Assembly: GCF_021654135.1 (NCBI RefSeq)
Contig: NZ_JAKGSD010000001.1
Location: forward strand, 472,026-536,025
DNA: 64,000 bases
Direction of reading: 5' to 3'
Origin: Amycolatopsis tucumanensis
GTDB lineage: Bacteria > Actinomycetota > Actinomycetes > Mycobacteriales > Pseudonocardiaceae
The notes beneath the pieces are model-generated. The model saw only the letters and a list, made by a program, of their open reading frames with translations, was not told where the DNA came from and ran no database searches. The stretch's first letter is position 1; every line of letters starts with the position of its first letter. Shown one piece after another: positions 1 through 10,147 of this stretch. The position numbers were made by a program, and so were the translations under genes.

Positions 1-40
1 GGGTGCCAAGTTTGCGCCCGTCAACATTCGAGGGGTTCCC

Positions 41-2215
41 ATGTTCGCTCGGCTCGGCCGGTTCGCCGCCGATCACGCACGGCTCGTCCTCGTCGTCGCC
101 GGCGTCCTCCTCGCCGGCGCGGCCGTCCTCGGCATGACCGCGTTCGGCAAGCTCCAGTCCCAGGGGTTCGACGACCCCGGCTCCGACTCCAGCCGCGCCG
201 CGGCCCTCGCCGAACAGCACTTCGGCGGCGCGGACAACCTGCTGTTCCTCGTCCAGGCCCGGGACGGCACCGTCGATGACCCCGCCACACGCGCCGCGGG
301 CGCCGAACTGACCGGACGCCTCGCCGCCGACCCCGCCCTGGAATCGGTCACCTCCTACTGGGCGACCGGCGCCCCGCCGCTGCGCGCCGACGACGGCCGC
401 TCCGCGCTGATCGTCACCCAGCCCGCCGACACCGACGCCGACGCGGTCGAGGCCATCGTGGACCGCTACCAGGGCGAAAACGGCCCCGTCACCGTCACCG
501 CGGGCGGCGGCGCGGTCGTCGGCCTCGACATCAACGACCAGGTCAGCCGCGACCTGCTGATCGCCGAGATGATCGCCGTGCCGATCATCCTCGTCCTGCT
601 GTTCCTCGTCTTCGGCAGCGTCGTCGCCGCCCTGCTGCCGCTGGTCGTCGGCGGCATCGCGGTTCTCGGCACGTTCGCCGAACTGTCGGTCTTCGGGTCG
701 CTGACCGACGTGTCGGTGTTCGCGATCAACCTGACCACCGCGCTCGGGCTCGGCCTCGGCATCGACTACGCCCTGCTCATGGTCAGCCGGTTCCGGGAGG
801 AACTCGCCACGGGCGCGGACACCCGGACCGCCGTGATCCGCACCGTGGCCAGCGCCGGGCGCACGATCAGCTTCAGCGCCGCCACCGTCGCCGTCGCACT
901 CGCCGCGCTGCTGCTGTTCCCCCAGTACTTCCTGCGCTCCTTCGCCTACGCCGGCATCGGCGTCATCGTGATCGCCATGCTCGCCGCGGTGGTCGTGCTT
1001 CCCGCGCTGCTGACCGTCCTCGGGCCACGGGTGAACGCCGGCCGCCTGCCCTGGACGCGCGGACGCGCCCCGAGCACGGTGTCCGCGTTCTGGGGCCGGG
1101 TCGCCGCCTTCGCGATGAAACGACCCGCGCTGGCCGCCGTCCCCGTGCTCGTCGTGCTCGTCGCGGCCGCCACTCCCCTGCTCGGCGTCCAGTTCGGCAC
1201 CCCCGACGAGCGGGTGCTACCGGAAACCGCGTCCAGCCGCGTCGTCGGCGACGAGTTGCGTGCGGCCTACCCGGCCAACGACAGCCGCGCCATCGAGGTC
1301 ATCGCGCTCGGCACACCCGACCCGGCCACGATCGCCGGGTACGCCGGCCGGCTGTCCGAACTGGACGGCGTCGCTCACGTGACCTCCAGCGCGGGTGGCT
1401 TCAGCCAGGGCCGCGCCGACGGCCCCGCGAACCCGGCGCTCGGGGCGCCCGGCGCGCAGAAGCTGTCCGTCGTCACCACCGCCGACTCCCGGTCCGCCGA
1501 AGCCGAAGCCGTCGTCGCCGAGGTCCGCGCGCTGCCCGCCCCACCCGGGCTCGAAGTGGCGGTCGGCGGCGACGCGGCCGCGCTGGTGGACAGCAAGGAC
1601 GCCATCGGCAGCAGGCTCCCCCTGGCGGCCGGCCTGATCGCCGTCACCACGTTCATCCTGCTGTTCCTGTTCACCGGCAGCGTCCTGCAGCCGCTGCGCG
1701 CGCTGCTGTTCAACCTGCTCAGCCTGTCCGCCACGATGGGCGTGATGGTGCTGGTCTTCCAGGAGGGCTTCGCCGCCGGGTTCCTCGGCTTCACCCCGCT
1801 GCCGCTGGACACCAGCATGCTGATGCTGCTGTTCTGCATCGCGTTCGGGTTGTCCATGGACTACGAGGTGTTCGTGGTCAGCCGCATCAAGGAGGCCCAC
1901 GACCACGGGCTCGGCCCGCGCGAAGCGGTGGTGCACGGGCTGTCCCGCACCGGGCGGATCGTCTCGGCCGCCGCGCTGCTGCTCGCGGTCAGCGTGTTCG
2001 CCTTCGGCACCAGCGGCGTGAGCTTCATCCAGATGTTCGGCATCGGCACCGGCCTGGCGATCCTCATCGACGCCACCCTCGTGCGCGGCGTCCTGCTGCC
2101 CGCGGGCATGCGACTGCTCGGCCGCTACACCTGGTGGGCACCCGAACCGCTACGCCGCCTGCACGACCGGGTCGGCGTCAGCGAATCGGCGAAACAACCC
2201 GCCGCGGTGCGATGA
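41..2215 (+). CDS. MMPL/RND family membrane transporter
   Basis: This 724-residue protein of the MmpL/HAE RND family is an inner-membrane, proton-driven exporter, probably of lipids or hydrophobic compounds; the substrate cannot be read from sequence. It has the usual two-fold layout: one N-terminal helix (about 13-35), an extracytoplasmic loop, a first block of membrane helices, then a second loop and block. The charged relay motifs of the family are visible as GIDYALL near residue 240 and SMDYEVFV near residue 605, each followed by SR. The ATG is preceded by GAGGGG at a good distance. Length is short compared with mycobacterial MmpLs (about 950) but normal for the actinobacterial MMPL group. 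No partner gene is visible on the left because the window begins here. Confidence 0.93.
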   Translation: MFARLGRFAADHARLVLVVAGVLLAGAAVLGMTAFGKLQSQGFDDPGSDSSRAAALAEQHFGGADNLLFLVQARDGTVDDPATRAAGAELTGRLAADPALESVTSYWATGAPPLRADDGRSALIVTQPADTDADAVEAIVDRYQGENGPVTVTAGGGAVVGLDINDQVSRDLLIAEMIAVPIILVLLFLVFGSVVAALLPLVVGGIAVLGTFAELSVFGSLTDVSVFAINLTTALGLGLGIDYALLMVSRFREELATGADTRTAVIRTVASAGRTISFSAATVAVALAALLLFPQYFLRSFAYAGIGVIVIAMLAAVVVLPALLTVLGPRVNAGRLPWTRGRAPSTVSAFWGRVAAFAMKRPALAAVPVLVVLVAAATPLLGVQFGTPDERVLPETASSRVVGDELRAAYPANDSRAIEVIALGTPDPATIAGYAGRLSELDGVAHVTSSAGGFSQGRADGPANPALGAPGAQKLSVVTTADSRSAEAEAVVAEVRALPAPPGLEVAVGGDAAALVDSKDAIGSRLPLAAGLIAVTTFILLFLFTGSVLQPLRALLFNLLSLSATMGVMVLVFQEGFAAGFLGFTPLPLDTSMLMLLFCIAFGLSMDYEVFVVSRIKEAHDHGLGPREAVVHGLSRTGRIVSAAALLLAVSVFAFGTSGVSFIQMFGIGTGLAILIDATLVRGVLLPAGMRLLGRYTWWAPEPLRRLHDRVGVSESAKQPAAVR

Positions 2216-2538
2216 GGGCGGTGAACAGGAGTTTCCTGATCTTTTGAGGTCGGCTAGCTGACCCGGCGGCGCTGCCAAAGGCTGGGGTGCCCCAGCGCAC
2301 GTACGGGAGCCGAACTTCGTGACGAGCACCCTGATCCGCGGTGCAGCTCACCGTGAGCACCCTGACGCTCCGCACGGTGTTCATCCGCACTGAGCGGGCG
2401 ATCCTCGACGACCTGTTCTCCACCCAGCGGCGACTCGCGATCGTGCTGTGGTCGTGCTCGGCTTCGCGCAGGGTGGTAACGCCCGGCTGCTCGACAAGCC
2501 CATCGGGTTGTTCGCCGAGTGGCTGGTCTGGCAGTGCG
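2216..2538. other. Intergenic gap between convergent genes, no supported gene
   Basis: This stretch separates the convergent MMPL and DUF1684 genes. Short frames are open on both strands but none has a convincing ribosome binding site or recognisable product. The word GAGCACCCTGA occurs twice about 30 bases apart. It may hold the decayed remains of a gene; I see no clear terminator. Confidence 0.5.
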
Positions 2539-3315
2539 TTAACGGCGCTCCCACGGGATCTGCTCGCCTGCCTCCACCGGGAACGGCAACCGGTTCTCCG
2601 GTGGGGGCAGCGGGCAGGTCGCGAGGTCGATGAACGCGCACGGCAGGTTCACGGCCCGGTTGAAGTCCAGCTCCACCCGCCCCTCCGCGTCCGGCTCGGC
2701 GACCGACAGGCTGCGGTTCGCGGCGTACGTCGTCACACCCGACGTCGCGTCCGTGAACAGCACCGAGAACGCCGCGCCGCCCTTGCCGTTGAACGCGGTC
2801 AGCGCGAACTCCTCGCCCCGGTACGCGAACCGCAGCACGCCGGGCGAGGAGTACACATGCGACAGTCCTTCCACGACCGCCCCGACGGTCACCGGCCGCG
2901 GCTCGTCGTACGGCTCGAACCGGCCGGGCAGCACCCACGCCGGATCCGGCTCGTAGGCAGGCACGCCGCGGAACGCCGCCCGCACCGGCGCCGCCGGGTC
3001 CCGCAACCGCACCAGGTACCCGCTGCGCCGCGCCACCTCGACGACCCGGTCACCGGCCTTGACCATCTCGCCCGGACCGCTGTTGACCAGCTCGAACCGC
3101 GTCGTGCCGGACACCCCGAACTCCTCGTCCGGATCCACCACCACGACCGCGGCCTCATCACCGTCGAGACGCCAGGTGCCCGGGATGCCGTCGAACCGCT
3201 GCGGCTCCGGCGTCAGCCAGTGCCGCGCCGTGATGCTCAGCCACCCGTGCGGCTCGGCGAGCGCCCGCTCCCGCTCGGCGTGCCAGGACCGCCACGCCTC
3301 CTCGAACGCGCTCAC
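2539..3315 (-). CDS. DUF1684 family protein
   Basis: The product is 258 residues and matches the DUF1684 family as I remember it: an N-terminal helical segment ([14 protein letters not shown]), then LADPHGWL-like text ([11 protein letters not shown]), and a C-terminal beta-rich half with TYAANRSL and the acidic [11 protein letters not shown] region. Function is unknown; no signal peptide or membrane helix is visible, so it is probably cytoplasmic. The GTG start overlaps the pafA stop codon (GTGA), so the two genes are likely translated from one message. A longer upstream open frame is only the antisense of pafA codons. The pafA linkage suggests co-expression, not necessarily a proteasome role. 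Confidence 0.8.
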   Translation of the reverse strand: MSAFEEAWRSWHAERERALAEPHGWLSITARHWLTPEPQRFDGIPGTWRLDGDEAAVVVVDPDEEFGVSGTTRFELVNSGPGEMVKAGDRVVEVARRSGYLVRLRDPAAPVRAAFRGVPAYEPDPAWVLPGRFEPYDEPRPVTVGAVVEGLSHVYSSPGVLRFAYRGEEFALTAFNGKGGAAFSVLFTDATSGVTTYAANRSLSVAEPDAEGRVELDFNRAVNLPCAFIDLATCPLPPPENRLPFPVEAGEQIPWERR

Positions 3316-4670
3316 AGCGAGCTGATCAGCCGGTCGACGCGCTCGTCCACCGCGCGGAACGGGTCCTTGCACAACACGGTCCGCTGCGCCTGGTCGTTGA
3401 GCTTGAGGTGCACCCAGTCGACCGTGAAGTCCCGGCCGGCGGCCTGCGCGGCGGCGATGAAGTCGCCCCGCAGCTTCGCGCGCGTGGTCTGCGGCGGCGT
3501 GTCCTTGGCCAGCTCGATCTCGCCGTCGTCGGTGATCCGCCGCACCAGCCCCTTGCGCTGCAACAGGTCGAACAGGCCCCGCCCGCGCCGGATGTCGTGG
3601 TAGGCCAGGTCCAGCTGCGCCACCCGCGGGCTGGACAGGTCCAGGTTGTGCTTCGCCCGGTACCGCTCCACCAGCCGGTGCTTGATCGCCCAGTCGATCT
3701 CGGTGTCGATCTTGCTGAAGTCCTGCTGCTCCACCGCGTCCAGCGCGCGGCCCCACAGCTCCACCACCCGCTGCGCCGTCGGGCCCGAGTCGTTGGCCTG
3801 CACGTGCTGCACCGCGCGCCCATAGTACTCGCGCTGGATGTCCAGCGCCGAGGCCTCCCGCCCGCCTGCCAGCCGCACCGGGCGCCGCCCCGTCAGGTCG
3901 TGGCTGATCTCCCGGATCGCCCGGATCGGGTTGTCCAGCGTGAAGTCCCGGAACTGCACACCCTGCTCGATCATCTCGAGCACCAGGTTCGCCGTGCCGA
4001 TCTTCAGCAGCGTCGTCGGCTCCGCCATGTTCGAGTCACCGACGATGACGTGCAGCCGCCGGTACCGCTCGGCGTCGGCGTGCGGCTCGTCCCGGGTGTT
4101 GATGATCGGCCGCGACCGGGTCGTGGCGCTCGAGACGCCCTCCCAGATGTGCTCGGCCCGCTGCGACAGGCAGTACACCGCGCCCCGCGGCGTCTGCAGC
4201 ACCTTGCCCGCGCCGCAGATCAGCTGACGGGTCACCAGGAACGGCAGCAGCACGTCCGCGATCCGCGAGAACTCGCCCGCGCGCGTCACCAGGTAGTTCT
4301 CGTGACAGCCGTAGGAGTTGCCCGCCGAGTCGGTGTTGTTCTTGAACAGGAAGATGTCCCCGCCGATGCCCTCGTCGGCCAGCCGCCGCTCCGCGTCGAC
4401 CAGCAGGTCCTCGAGGATCCGCTCACCGGCCTTGTCGTGCGTGACGAGCTGCACCAGGTCGTCGCACTCGGCCGTCGCGTACTCGGGGTGCGATCCCACG
4501 TCCAGGTAGAGCCGGGAGCCGTTGGACAGGAAGACGTTGGACGAGCGCCCCCACGACACGACCCGCCGGAACAGGTAGCGCGCCACCTCATCGGGCGAGA
4601 GCCGGCGCTGCCCGTGGAACGTGCAGGTGACGCCGAACTCGGTCTCGATGCCAAAAATCCGCCGCTGCAT
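3312..4670 (-). CDS. pafA: Pup--protein ligase PafA
   Basis: PafA attaches the C-terminal Glu of Pup to lysines of target proteins using ATP, marking them for the proteasome. The 452-residue length is typical. The N-terminus [15 protein letters not shown] carries the metal/ATP-binding Glu residues, [15 protein letters not shown] holds the expected catalytic Asp near residue 64, and [11 protein letters not shown] is the conserved loop shared with Dop. The C-terminal small domain ends in [11 protein letters not shown]. The gene lies apart from pup/prcBA by a pentapeptide gene and a repeat array, and overlaps a DUF1684 gene by four bases. Its paralogue Dop (8555-10057) differs by having a longer N-terminal loop. 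Confidence 0.96.
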   Translation of the reverse strand: MQRRIFGIETEFGVTCTFHGQRRLSPDEVARYLFRRVVSWGRSSNVFLSNGSRLYLDVGSHPEYATAECDDLVQLVTHDKAGERILEDLLVDAERRLADEGIGGDIFLFKNNTDSAGNSYGCHENYLVTRAGEFSRIADVLLPFLVTRQLICGAGKVLQTPRGAVYCLSQRAEHIWEGVSSATTRSRPIINTRDEPHADAERYRRLHVIVGDSNMAEPTTLLKIGTANLVLEMIEQGVQFRDFTLDNPIRAIREISHDLTGRRPVRLAGGREASALDIQREYYGRAVQHVQANDSGPTAQRVVELWGRALDAVEQQDFSKIDTEIDWAIKHRLVERYRAKHNLDLSSPRVAQLDLAYHDIRRGRGLFDLLQRKGLVRRITDDGEIELAKDTPPQTTRAKLRGDFIAAAQAAGRDFTVDWVHLKLNDQAQRTVLCKDPFRAVDERVDRLISSL

Positions 4671-4851
4671 CTCTCAATGCTAGGCGCTTTTGGCCCCGGC
4701 GCGGTGCGCCGTTCGGGCGGCGACACGCCGGGCGATCGTCGCACCACGCGCCGGAACGCCCGGGACACGGCTGTCACCAGGGGTTTCCCACGTTGTGGTC
4801 CGGGCCACCCGATAGAGTCGTTCCGGACTGCGACAGGGGTGATCCGAAACC

Positions 4852-5649
4852 GTGACCGGCAACGCGCTGCGAGCCGACTGCGCGAACTGCTTCGGCCTGT
4901 GCTGCGTGGCGCTGGCCTTCGCCGCCTCCGCCGACTTCGCGGTGGACAAGGACGCCGGCACCCCGTGCCGCAACCTGCTCGACGACTTCCGCTGCGGCAT
5001 CCACGCCCGCCTGCGCGACGAGGGCTTCACCGGCTGCACCGTCTTCGACTGCTTCGGGGCCGGGCAGCGCATCTCCCAGGAGACCTTCGGCGGCCGCGAC
5101 TGGCGCCAGGCGCCGGAGACCCGCGAGGCCATGTTCGCCGCCTTCCCGGTGATGCGGCAACTGCACGAGCTGCTCTTCCACCTCACCCAGGCGCTGGCCC
5201 TGCCCGCGGCCCGCCCCGTCCACGACGACCTGCGGGCCGCGCTCGCGGAGACCGAGCGCATGGCGGGGAGCGGCCCCGACGACTTGGTCCGACTCGACGT
5301 CGCCGGCCACCGCGAGCAGGTGAGCGCCCTGCTGCTGCGCGCGAGCGAACTGGCCCGCGGCAAGCGCGGCAAGAACCGCCGCGGAGCCGACCTGATCGGC
5401 GCGAAACTCCGCGGCGCCGACCTGCGGGCCGCCAACCTGCGCGGCGCGTACCTCATCGGCGCGGACCTCCGCCGCGCCGACCTGCGCCAGGCCGACCTGA
5501 TCGGCGCGGACTTCCGCGGGGCCAACCTCGCGGGCGCCGACCTGACCGGCAGCCTCTTCCTCACGCAGGCCCAGGTGAACGCCGCCCAGGGCGACGGCAC
5601 GACCCGCCTGCCGGAAGGCCTCGACCGGCCCTCCCACTGGCGCCCCTGA
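4852..5649 (+). CDS. Cys-rich N-domain plus pentapeptide-repeat protein
   Basis: The 265-residue product has two visible parts. The N-terminal 70 residues are rich in cysteine (C10, C13, C17, C18, C39, C48, C62, C67), beginning CANCFGLCC, which looks like a metal or Fe-S binding segment. After a helical middle (about 90-170), residues 176-238 form roughly twelve pentapeptide repeats of the A(D/N)LxG type ([19 protein letters not shown]), which fold as a right-handed quadrilateral beta-helix. Start is GTG at 4852. It is divergent from pafA across 181 bases. The same architecture is widespread in actinobacteria, but the role is unknown; gyrase protection is known for some pentapeptide proteins but is not implied here. 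Confidence 0.85.
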   Translation: MTGNALRADCANCFGLCCVALAFAASADFAVDKDAGTPCRNLLDDFRCGIHARLRDEGFTGCTVFDCFGAGQRISQETFGGRDWRQAPETREAMFAAFPVMRQLHELLFHLTQALALPAARPVHDDLRAALAETERMAGSGPDDLVRLDVAGHREQVSALLLRASELARGKRGKNRRGADLIGAKLRGADLRAANLRGAYLIGADLRRADLRQADLIGADFRGANLAGADLTGSLFLTQAQVNAAQGDGTTRLPEGLDRPSHWRP

Positions 5650-5734
5650 CCGGCTCCATCACGCCCAGCGCGCCGCCTTCACCGCGGTGCGCGGCATCGC
5701 GGCTGGGGCGGCCCCGGCCGCCTCCGGGCGGCGG

Positions 5735-6350
5735 AGAAGTGGAGCCCACGGCGCCCCGACGCCCGGGGAAAGCGAGCTCGCACTGCCCCACCGCGCCTGG
5801 CACCCGGGAAAGCCGAGCCCGCACCGCCCAACACGCCCGACGCCCGGGGAAATGGAGCTGCGCCGCCCCACCGCACTAGGCACCCGCCACCCCGGAAGGC
5901 CGAGCCTGTGCCGCCCCCAGCCCGCCCCGCACCCGGGGAAACCGAGCTTGCACCGCCCCAACGCTCCCGGCACCGGCGAAACCGAGCCCACGCCGCCCAC
6001 CGCGCCTGGCACCCGGGAAAGCCGAGCCCGCACCGCCCCACCGCACTAGGCACCCGCCACCCCGGAAGGCCGAGCCCACGCCGCCCCCAGCGCGCCCCGC
6101 ACCCGGGGAAACCGAGCTTGCACCACCCCAACGCTCCCGGCACCGGCGAAACCGAGCCCACGCCGCCCCAGAACCCGCGAATGCCGAACTTGCACCGCCC
6201 CACCGCCCCCGGCACCGGGTAAACCGAGCCCGCACCGCTCCCAACGCGCCTGGCGCCGGGGAAACCGCGCCTGCACCGCCCCAACGCACCCGGCTCCGGA
6301 GTAGCCAGCCCACCCCACCCGGCACCGGGAAAGCCGCGCCTGCACGGCCG
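5735..6350. repeat. Degenerate GC-rich tandem array, unit about 42 bp
   Basis: The gap 5650-6497 between the convergent pentapeptide and prcA genes is mostly an imperfect tandem array. About 14 units share the core CCCGGGGAAACCGAGC followed by a CACCGCCCCA block. A higher-order copy of about 130 bases starting at CCGCACTAGG is repeated with an offset of 170 (5871 and 6041). Because the unit is near a multiple of three, several frames stay open, but reading them gives only low-complexity Pro/Arg/Gly text. No promoter or ribosome binding site is seen. Confidence 0.85.
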
Positions 6351-6458
6351 CGATGACCAGTGGCGTCCACCCGACACCACGGGCCTCATCCCCGATGCCC
6401 ACACACTCCCGGCCCTCCCAGCAACACCGCGCGGGCCCCACCACCCGGAAATGCGAAA

Positions 6459-6486
6459 AGGCCCCCGGACCGAAGTCCGAGGGCCT
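6459..6486 (-). terminator. Hairpin terminator after prcA
   Basis: Twelve-base arms (AGGCCCCCGGAC and GTCCGAGGGCCT, one mismatch) close a CGAA loop. It lies 12 bases past the prcA stop codon. There is no strong U tract on either strand, as is common in high-GC actinobacteria; it may serve both directions. Confidence 0.75.
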
Positions 6487-6497
6487 CTCACCCAAGC

Positions 6498-7250
6498 TCA
6501 GCTCGCCGGCGGCGTCTCGCCGTCCTCCGGCTTCTCCTCCGCCTCCCCGGCGGACTCGGCCGGCTGCTCCGGCAGCAAGGCGTCCAGCGCCGCGCCCTGG
6601 ATCCGCCGGAACTTGCGCCCCGGCCGCTCCCGGTCCAGCACCGCGACCTCCAGCTTCAACGGCGCGCTGTCCCCGTTGTTGCTGACCGCCCGCAGCGCGT
6701 CCAGCGCGACCTTCAGCGCGTCCCGCAGCTCCAGGCCGTCCTCGTAGATCTCCTTCAGCTTGTTCGCCACCGGCTCGGTCTGCCCACCGGTCACGACGTA
6801 CCGCGGCTCGTCGAAGATCGAACCGTCGTAGGTCAGCCGGAACAGCTGGTCCTCCTCCGGCACCGACCCCACCTCGGCCACGCACAGCTCCACCTCGTAC
6901 GGCTTCAGCTGCTCGGTGAAGATGCTGCCCAGCGTCGCCGCGTAGGCGTTCGCCAGCGCACGCGCCGTCACGTCCCGGCGGTCGTACTGGTAACCCTTCA
7001 GGTCCGCGTGCCGGATGCCGGCGACCCGCAGGTTCTCGTACTCGCTGTACCGGCCGACCGCGGCGAACCCGATCCGGTCGTAGATCTCGGAGATCTTGTG
7101 CAGCGTCGTCGACGGGTTCTCCGCCACGAACAGCACACCGCTGCGGTACTTCAGCACGACCACGCTCCGGCCGCGCGCGATGCCCTTGCGCGCGAGCTCC
7201 GAGCGCTCACGCATCAACTGCTCAGGAGAGGCGTACAGCGGCATCGTCAC
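6498..7250 (-). CDS. prcA: Proteasome alpha subunit PrcA
   Basis: PrcA forms the outer heptameric rings of the 20S core and the gate through which Mpa threads pupylated substrates. The 250-residue product begins [20 protein letters not shown], the gating N-terminus, and continues with the alpha-subunit fold ([40 protein letters not shown]). It has no catalytic N-terminal Thr, as expected. The C-terminal tail (about 230-250) is Glu/Pro-rich and probably disordered. The start is GTG at 7250, with an in-frame ATG two codons later. It follows prcB by 57 bases and ends at a hairpin. Confidence 0.97.
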   Translation of the reverse strand: MTMPLYASPEQLMRERSELARKGIARGRSVVVLKYRSGVLFVAENPSTTLHKISEIYDRIGFAAVGRYSEYENLRVAGIRHADLKGYQYDRRDVTARALANAYAATLGSIFTEQLKPYEVELCVAEVGSVPEEDQLFRLTYDGSIFDEPRYVVTGGQTEPVANKLKEIYEDGLELRDALKVALDALRAVSNNGDSAPLKLEVAVLDRERPGRKFRRIQGAALDALLPEQPAESAGEAEEKPEDGETPPAS

Positions 7251-7307
7251 GGTGAGGCTCCAAGAATGCTCGAAGGAAGGGAAGTTCGGCTACGGCGACC
7301 GCGCGGA

Positions 7308-8168
7308 TCAGGTGCGGCCGTGGCTGGCCTGCTCGGCCCGGCCCGCGACGACCGCCTCCGCCACCGCGGCGGCCTGCTCGTCCGGCAGCCGCACCGCGCC
7401 GCGCTCGGCGGTGATCGTCACCAGCGTCGGGAAGATCCGGCGCACCAGGTCCGGCCCGCCCGTCGCGCTGTCGTCGTCGGCCGCGTCGTACAGCGACTCC
7501 ACCGCGGTGCGCATCGCGGTCTCCTCGTCGGCCTCCGGGTCGTACAGCTTCTTCAGCGCCGACTTCGCGAACAGCGACCCCGACCCGATCGCGTGGTAGC
7601 CCGCGCGCTCCTCGTACCGGCCACCGGTCACGTCGTAGGAGACGATCCGCCCGGCCCGCTTCGGGTCGTCGGCCTCGATGTCGTAGCCGACGAACAACGG
7701 CAGCGCCGCCAGTCCCGCCATCGCCACGTCCAGGTTGCCCTTCACCATGGTGGCGAGCTTGTTCGTCTTGCCGTCCAGCGACAGCGGAACGCCCTCGATC
7801 TTCTCGTAGTGCGCCAGCTCGACCGCGTAGAGCCGCACCAGCTCCAGCGCGATCCCGGCGCTGCCCGCGATGCCCACCGCGGAGTAACCGTCGGTGACGT
7901 GCACCTTCTCCATGTCCCGCGACGCGATCAGGTTCCCCGACGTCGCCCGCCGGTCACCGGCGATCAGCACGCCACCGGAGAACGACACGGCCACGATCGT
8001 GGTGCCGTGCGGCGCGTCCAGCTCACCCGCACCGGAATTGGGCAGCTGCCGTCGGCCCGGCAGCAGGTCAGGCGCCTGCATGCGGAGGAACTCGGCGAAC
8101 GACGACGTCGTGCTCGAGAAGAAGGCAGCGGGCAGCGCGGAGCCCGTGGGGCCCGAGGTGTGTTCCAT
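7308..8168 (-). CDS. prcB: Proteasome beta subunit PrcB (catalytic)
   Basis: PrcB builds the two inner rings and carries the peptidase sites. The 286-residue precursor has a propeptide of about 55 residues ending DAPHG; autocleavage before Thr56 ([11 protein letters not shown]) would expose the nucleophilic threonine. The supporting catalytic residues are in place: GDRRATSG (Asp and Arg) and the Lys-containing strand [16 protein letters not shown]. The propeptide is longer than the mature alpha tail and Ser/Thr-rich near residues 18-23. It sits between pup (122 bases upstream) and prcA, the conserved actinobacterial order. Confidence 0.97.
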   Translation of the reverse strand: MEHTSGPTGSALPAAFFSSTTSSFAEFLRMQAPDLLPGRRQLPNSGAGELDAPHGTTIVAVSFSGGVLIAGDRRATSGNLIASRDMEKVHVTDGYSAVGIAGSAGIALELVRLYAVELAHYEKIEGVPLSLDGKTNKLATMVKGNLDVAMAGLAALPLFVGYDIEADDPKRAGRIVSYDVTGGRYEERAGYHAIGSGSLFAKSALKKLYDPEADEETAMRTAVESLYDAADDDSATGGPDLVRRIFPTLVTITAERGAVRLPDEQAAAVAEAVVAGRAEQASHGRT

Positions 8169-8289
8169 ACGTGCTCGTGGTTCCCATCGACGAAGTGTGG
8201 CGCTTCCGCGGGCGAAACACCCGCGGAAGCGCGACAGCCGGCACTACAAGCTACTCGGTGCGACCACCCTAGTGGCCGCGGGTGAGCGG

Positions 8290-8484
8290 TTACTCGCCGC
8301 CCTTTTGCACGTAGGCGCGCACGAAGTCCTCGGCGTTCTCCTCGAGCACGTCGTCGATCTCGTCCAGGATCGTGTCGACGTCCTCACCCAGCTTCTCGCG
8401 GCGTTCCTGGCCGGCCGGGGCACCACCCTCGACCTCGTCGTCGGAGCCGCCGCCACCGTGCTTCTCGATCTTCTCCTGAGCCAT
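8290..8484 (-). CDS. pup: Prokaryotic ubiquitin-like protein Pup
   Basis: Pup is the small, mostly disordered tag joined to lysines by PafA. The 64-residue product has the family pattern: a Gly-rich N-terminal third, the Mpa-binding coiled-coil segment GEDVDTILDEIDDVLEENAE, then FVRAYVQKGGE. The gene encodes a terminal Glu rather than Gln, so ligation would not need prior deamidation by Dop; Dop would act mainly as depupylase. A clear ribosome binding site GGGAGGCGAG precedes the ATG. It lies between dop (70 bases upstream) and prcB. Confidence 0.97.
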   Translation of the reverse strand: MAQEKIEKHGGGGSDDEVEGGAPAGQERREKLGEDVDTILDEIDDVLEENAEDFVRAYVQKGGE

Positions 8485-8554
8485 CTCGCCTCCCGGTGAG
8501 TCCTGTCCCTAGCCTACCCAGAGACCACGACAATCGGTGGTTTTCCCGCTGCGG

Positions 8555-10057
8555 TCAGTCGGAACCCGTCAGCGCCTCGACCAGTTCCTCGGCCGTCTCC
8601 GACTCGTCCAGCAGCCGGCCGACGTGCGCCTTCGTGCCCCGCAGCGGCTCCAGCGTCGGGATCCTGACCAGGGACTCCTTGCCCACGTCGAAAATCACCG
8701 AGTCCCACGACGCGGCCGCGATCGACGTCGCGTACTTCTCCAGCGCCCGCCCGCGGAAGTAGGCGCGCGTGTCCTCCGGCGGGTTCGTGATCGCCGCCTG
8801 CACCTCCTCCTCGGTGACCAGCCGCTTCATCGAGCCGCGCGCCACCAGGCGGTTGTACAGGCCCTTCTGCAGCCGCACGTCCGAGTACTGCAGGTCCACC
8901 AGGTGCAGCCGCGGCGCGGCCCACCCCAGGTTGTCCCGCTGCCGGTAGCCCTCCAGCAGGCGCAGCTTCGCGGGCCAGTCCAGCCGGTCCGCGCACTCCG
9001 CCGGGTCCCGCGCCAGCGCGTCCAGGATCTCGCCCCAGACCCGCAGCACCTCCTTGGACACCGCGTCCCCGCCCGTGCGCTCCAGGTGCGCCGCCGCCAG
9101 CTCGTGGTAGGCGAACTGCAGGTCGAGGCCGGTGTACTTGCGGCCGCCCGCCACCCCCACCTTCGTCTTCAGCGTCGGGTCGTGGCTGATCTGGTGCACC
9201 GCCCGCACCGGCTCGTCCAGCTTCAGGTCGTCGAACCGCTGACCGGCCTCGATCATGTCCAGCACCAGCGCCGTCGTGCCCAGCTTCAGGTACGTCGAGT
9301 ACTCGGCCATGTTCGCGTCGCCGATGATGACGTGCAGCCGCCGGTACTTGTCCGCGTCCGCGTGCGGCTCGTCGCGGGTGTTGATGATCCCCCGCTTCAG
9401 CGTCGTCTCCAGGCCGACCTCGACCTCGATGTAGTCCGAGCGCTGCGACAGCTGGAAGCCGGCCTCCTCACCCTGCGGGCCGATACCCACCCGGCCGGAA
9501 CCGGTCACCACCTGCCGGGACACGAAGAACGGCGTCAGCCCGGCGATCACCGAGGTGAACGGCGTCGAACGGGCCATCAGGTAGTTCTCGTGGGTGCCGT
9601 AGCTGGCGCCCTTGCCGTCCACGTTGTTCTTGTACAGCTGCAGCACCGGCTGCCCGGGCACGGTGGCCGCCCGCATCGCGGCCTCCTCCATCACCCGCTC
9701 GCCCGCCTTGTCCCAGATGACCCCGTCCCGCGGGTTGGTCACCTCGGGCGCCGAGTACTCCGGGTGCGCGTGGTCGACGTAGAGCCGGGCGCCGTTGGTC
9801 AGGATGACGTTGGCCGCGCCGAGGTCCTCCACGTCCGGGTCGTGCCCCGGCCCGCCCGGCCCGGCCAGGTCGAAACCACGGGCGTCGCGCAGCGGCGACT
9901 CCACCTCGTAGTCCCACCGCGCGCGGCGCGCCCGCGGGATGTCCGCCGCCGCCGCGTAGGCCAGCACGACCTGCGTCGATGTCAGTACCGGGTTGGCCGT
10001 CGCGTCGCCCGGCACGGCGATGCCGTACTCGACTTCGGTTCCCATGATCCGCCGCAT
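8555..10057 (-). CDS. dop: Depupylase/deamidase of Pup, Dop
   Basis: Dop cleaves the isopeptide bond between Pup and its target (and, where Pup ends in Gln, deamidates it). The 500 residues are in the family range. The N-terminus [17 protein letters not shown] has the Glu residues of the nucleotide site; [14 protein letters not shown] contains the catalytic Asp; and [12 protein letters not shown] parallels PafA. The insertion after residue 35 ([20 protein letters not shown]) is the Dop-loop that separates it from PafA. An ATG at 10045 could also serve as start. It heads the dop-pup-prcB-prcA cluster. Confidence 0.96.
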   Translation of the reverse strand: MRRIMGTEVEYGIAVPGDATANPVLTSTQVVLAYAAAADIPRARRARWDYEVESPLRDARGFDLAGPGGPGHDPDVEDLGAANVILTNGARLYVDHAHPEYSAPEVTNPRDGVIWDKAGERVMEEAAMRAATVPGQPVLQLYKNNVDGKGASYGTHENYLMARSTPFTSVIAGLTPFFVSRQVVTGSGRVGIGPQGEEAGFQLSQRSDYIEVEVGLETTLKRGIINTRDEPHADADKYRRLHVIIGDANMAEYSTYLKLGTTALVLDMIEAGQRFDDLKLDEPVRAVHQISHDPTLKTKVGVAGGRKYTGLDLQFAYHELAAAHLERTGGDAVSKEVLRVWGEILDALARDPAECADRLDWPAKLRLLEGYRQRDNLGWAAPRLHLVDLQYSDVRLQKGLYNRLVARGSMKRLVTEEEVQAAITNPPEDTRAYFRGRALEKYATSIAAASWDSVIFDVGKESLVRIPTLEPLRGTKAHVGRLLDESETAEELVEALTGSD

Positions 10058-10147
10058 GTCCCAAGCCTACGGGTCGCGGGCGGCAACGGTGAGTGGGCCA
10101 CCGGTTGCGACCAGGTAAAGCACCCGGATCTGCCATGCTGGTTCAAG

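Noticed and set aside
2216..2538. A transposase remnant
   Set aside because: Short frames such as the one near 2448 show no recognisable transposase motif and no terminal inverted repeats.
5735..6350. The arrays as CRISPR
   Set aside because: Units are directly adjacent, degenerate and GC-rich, with no unique spacers and no cas genes.
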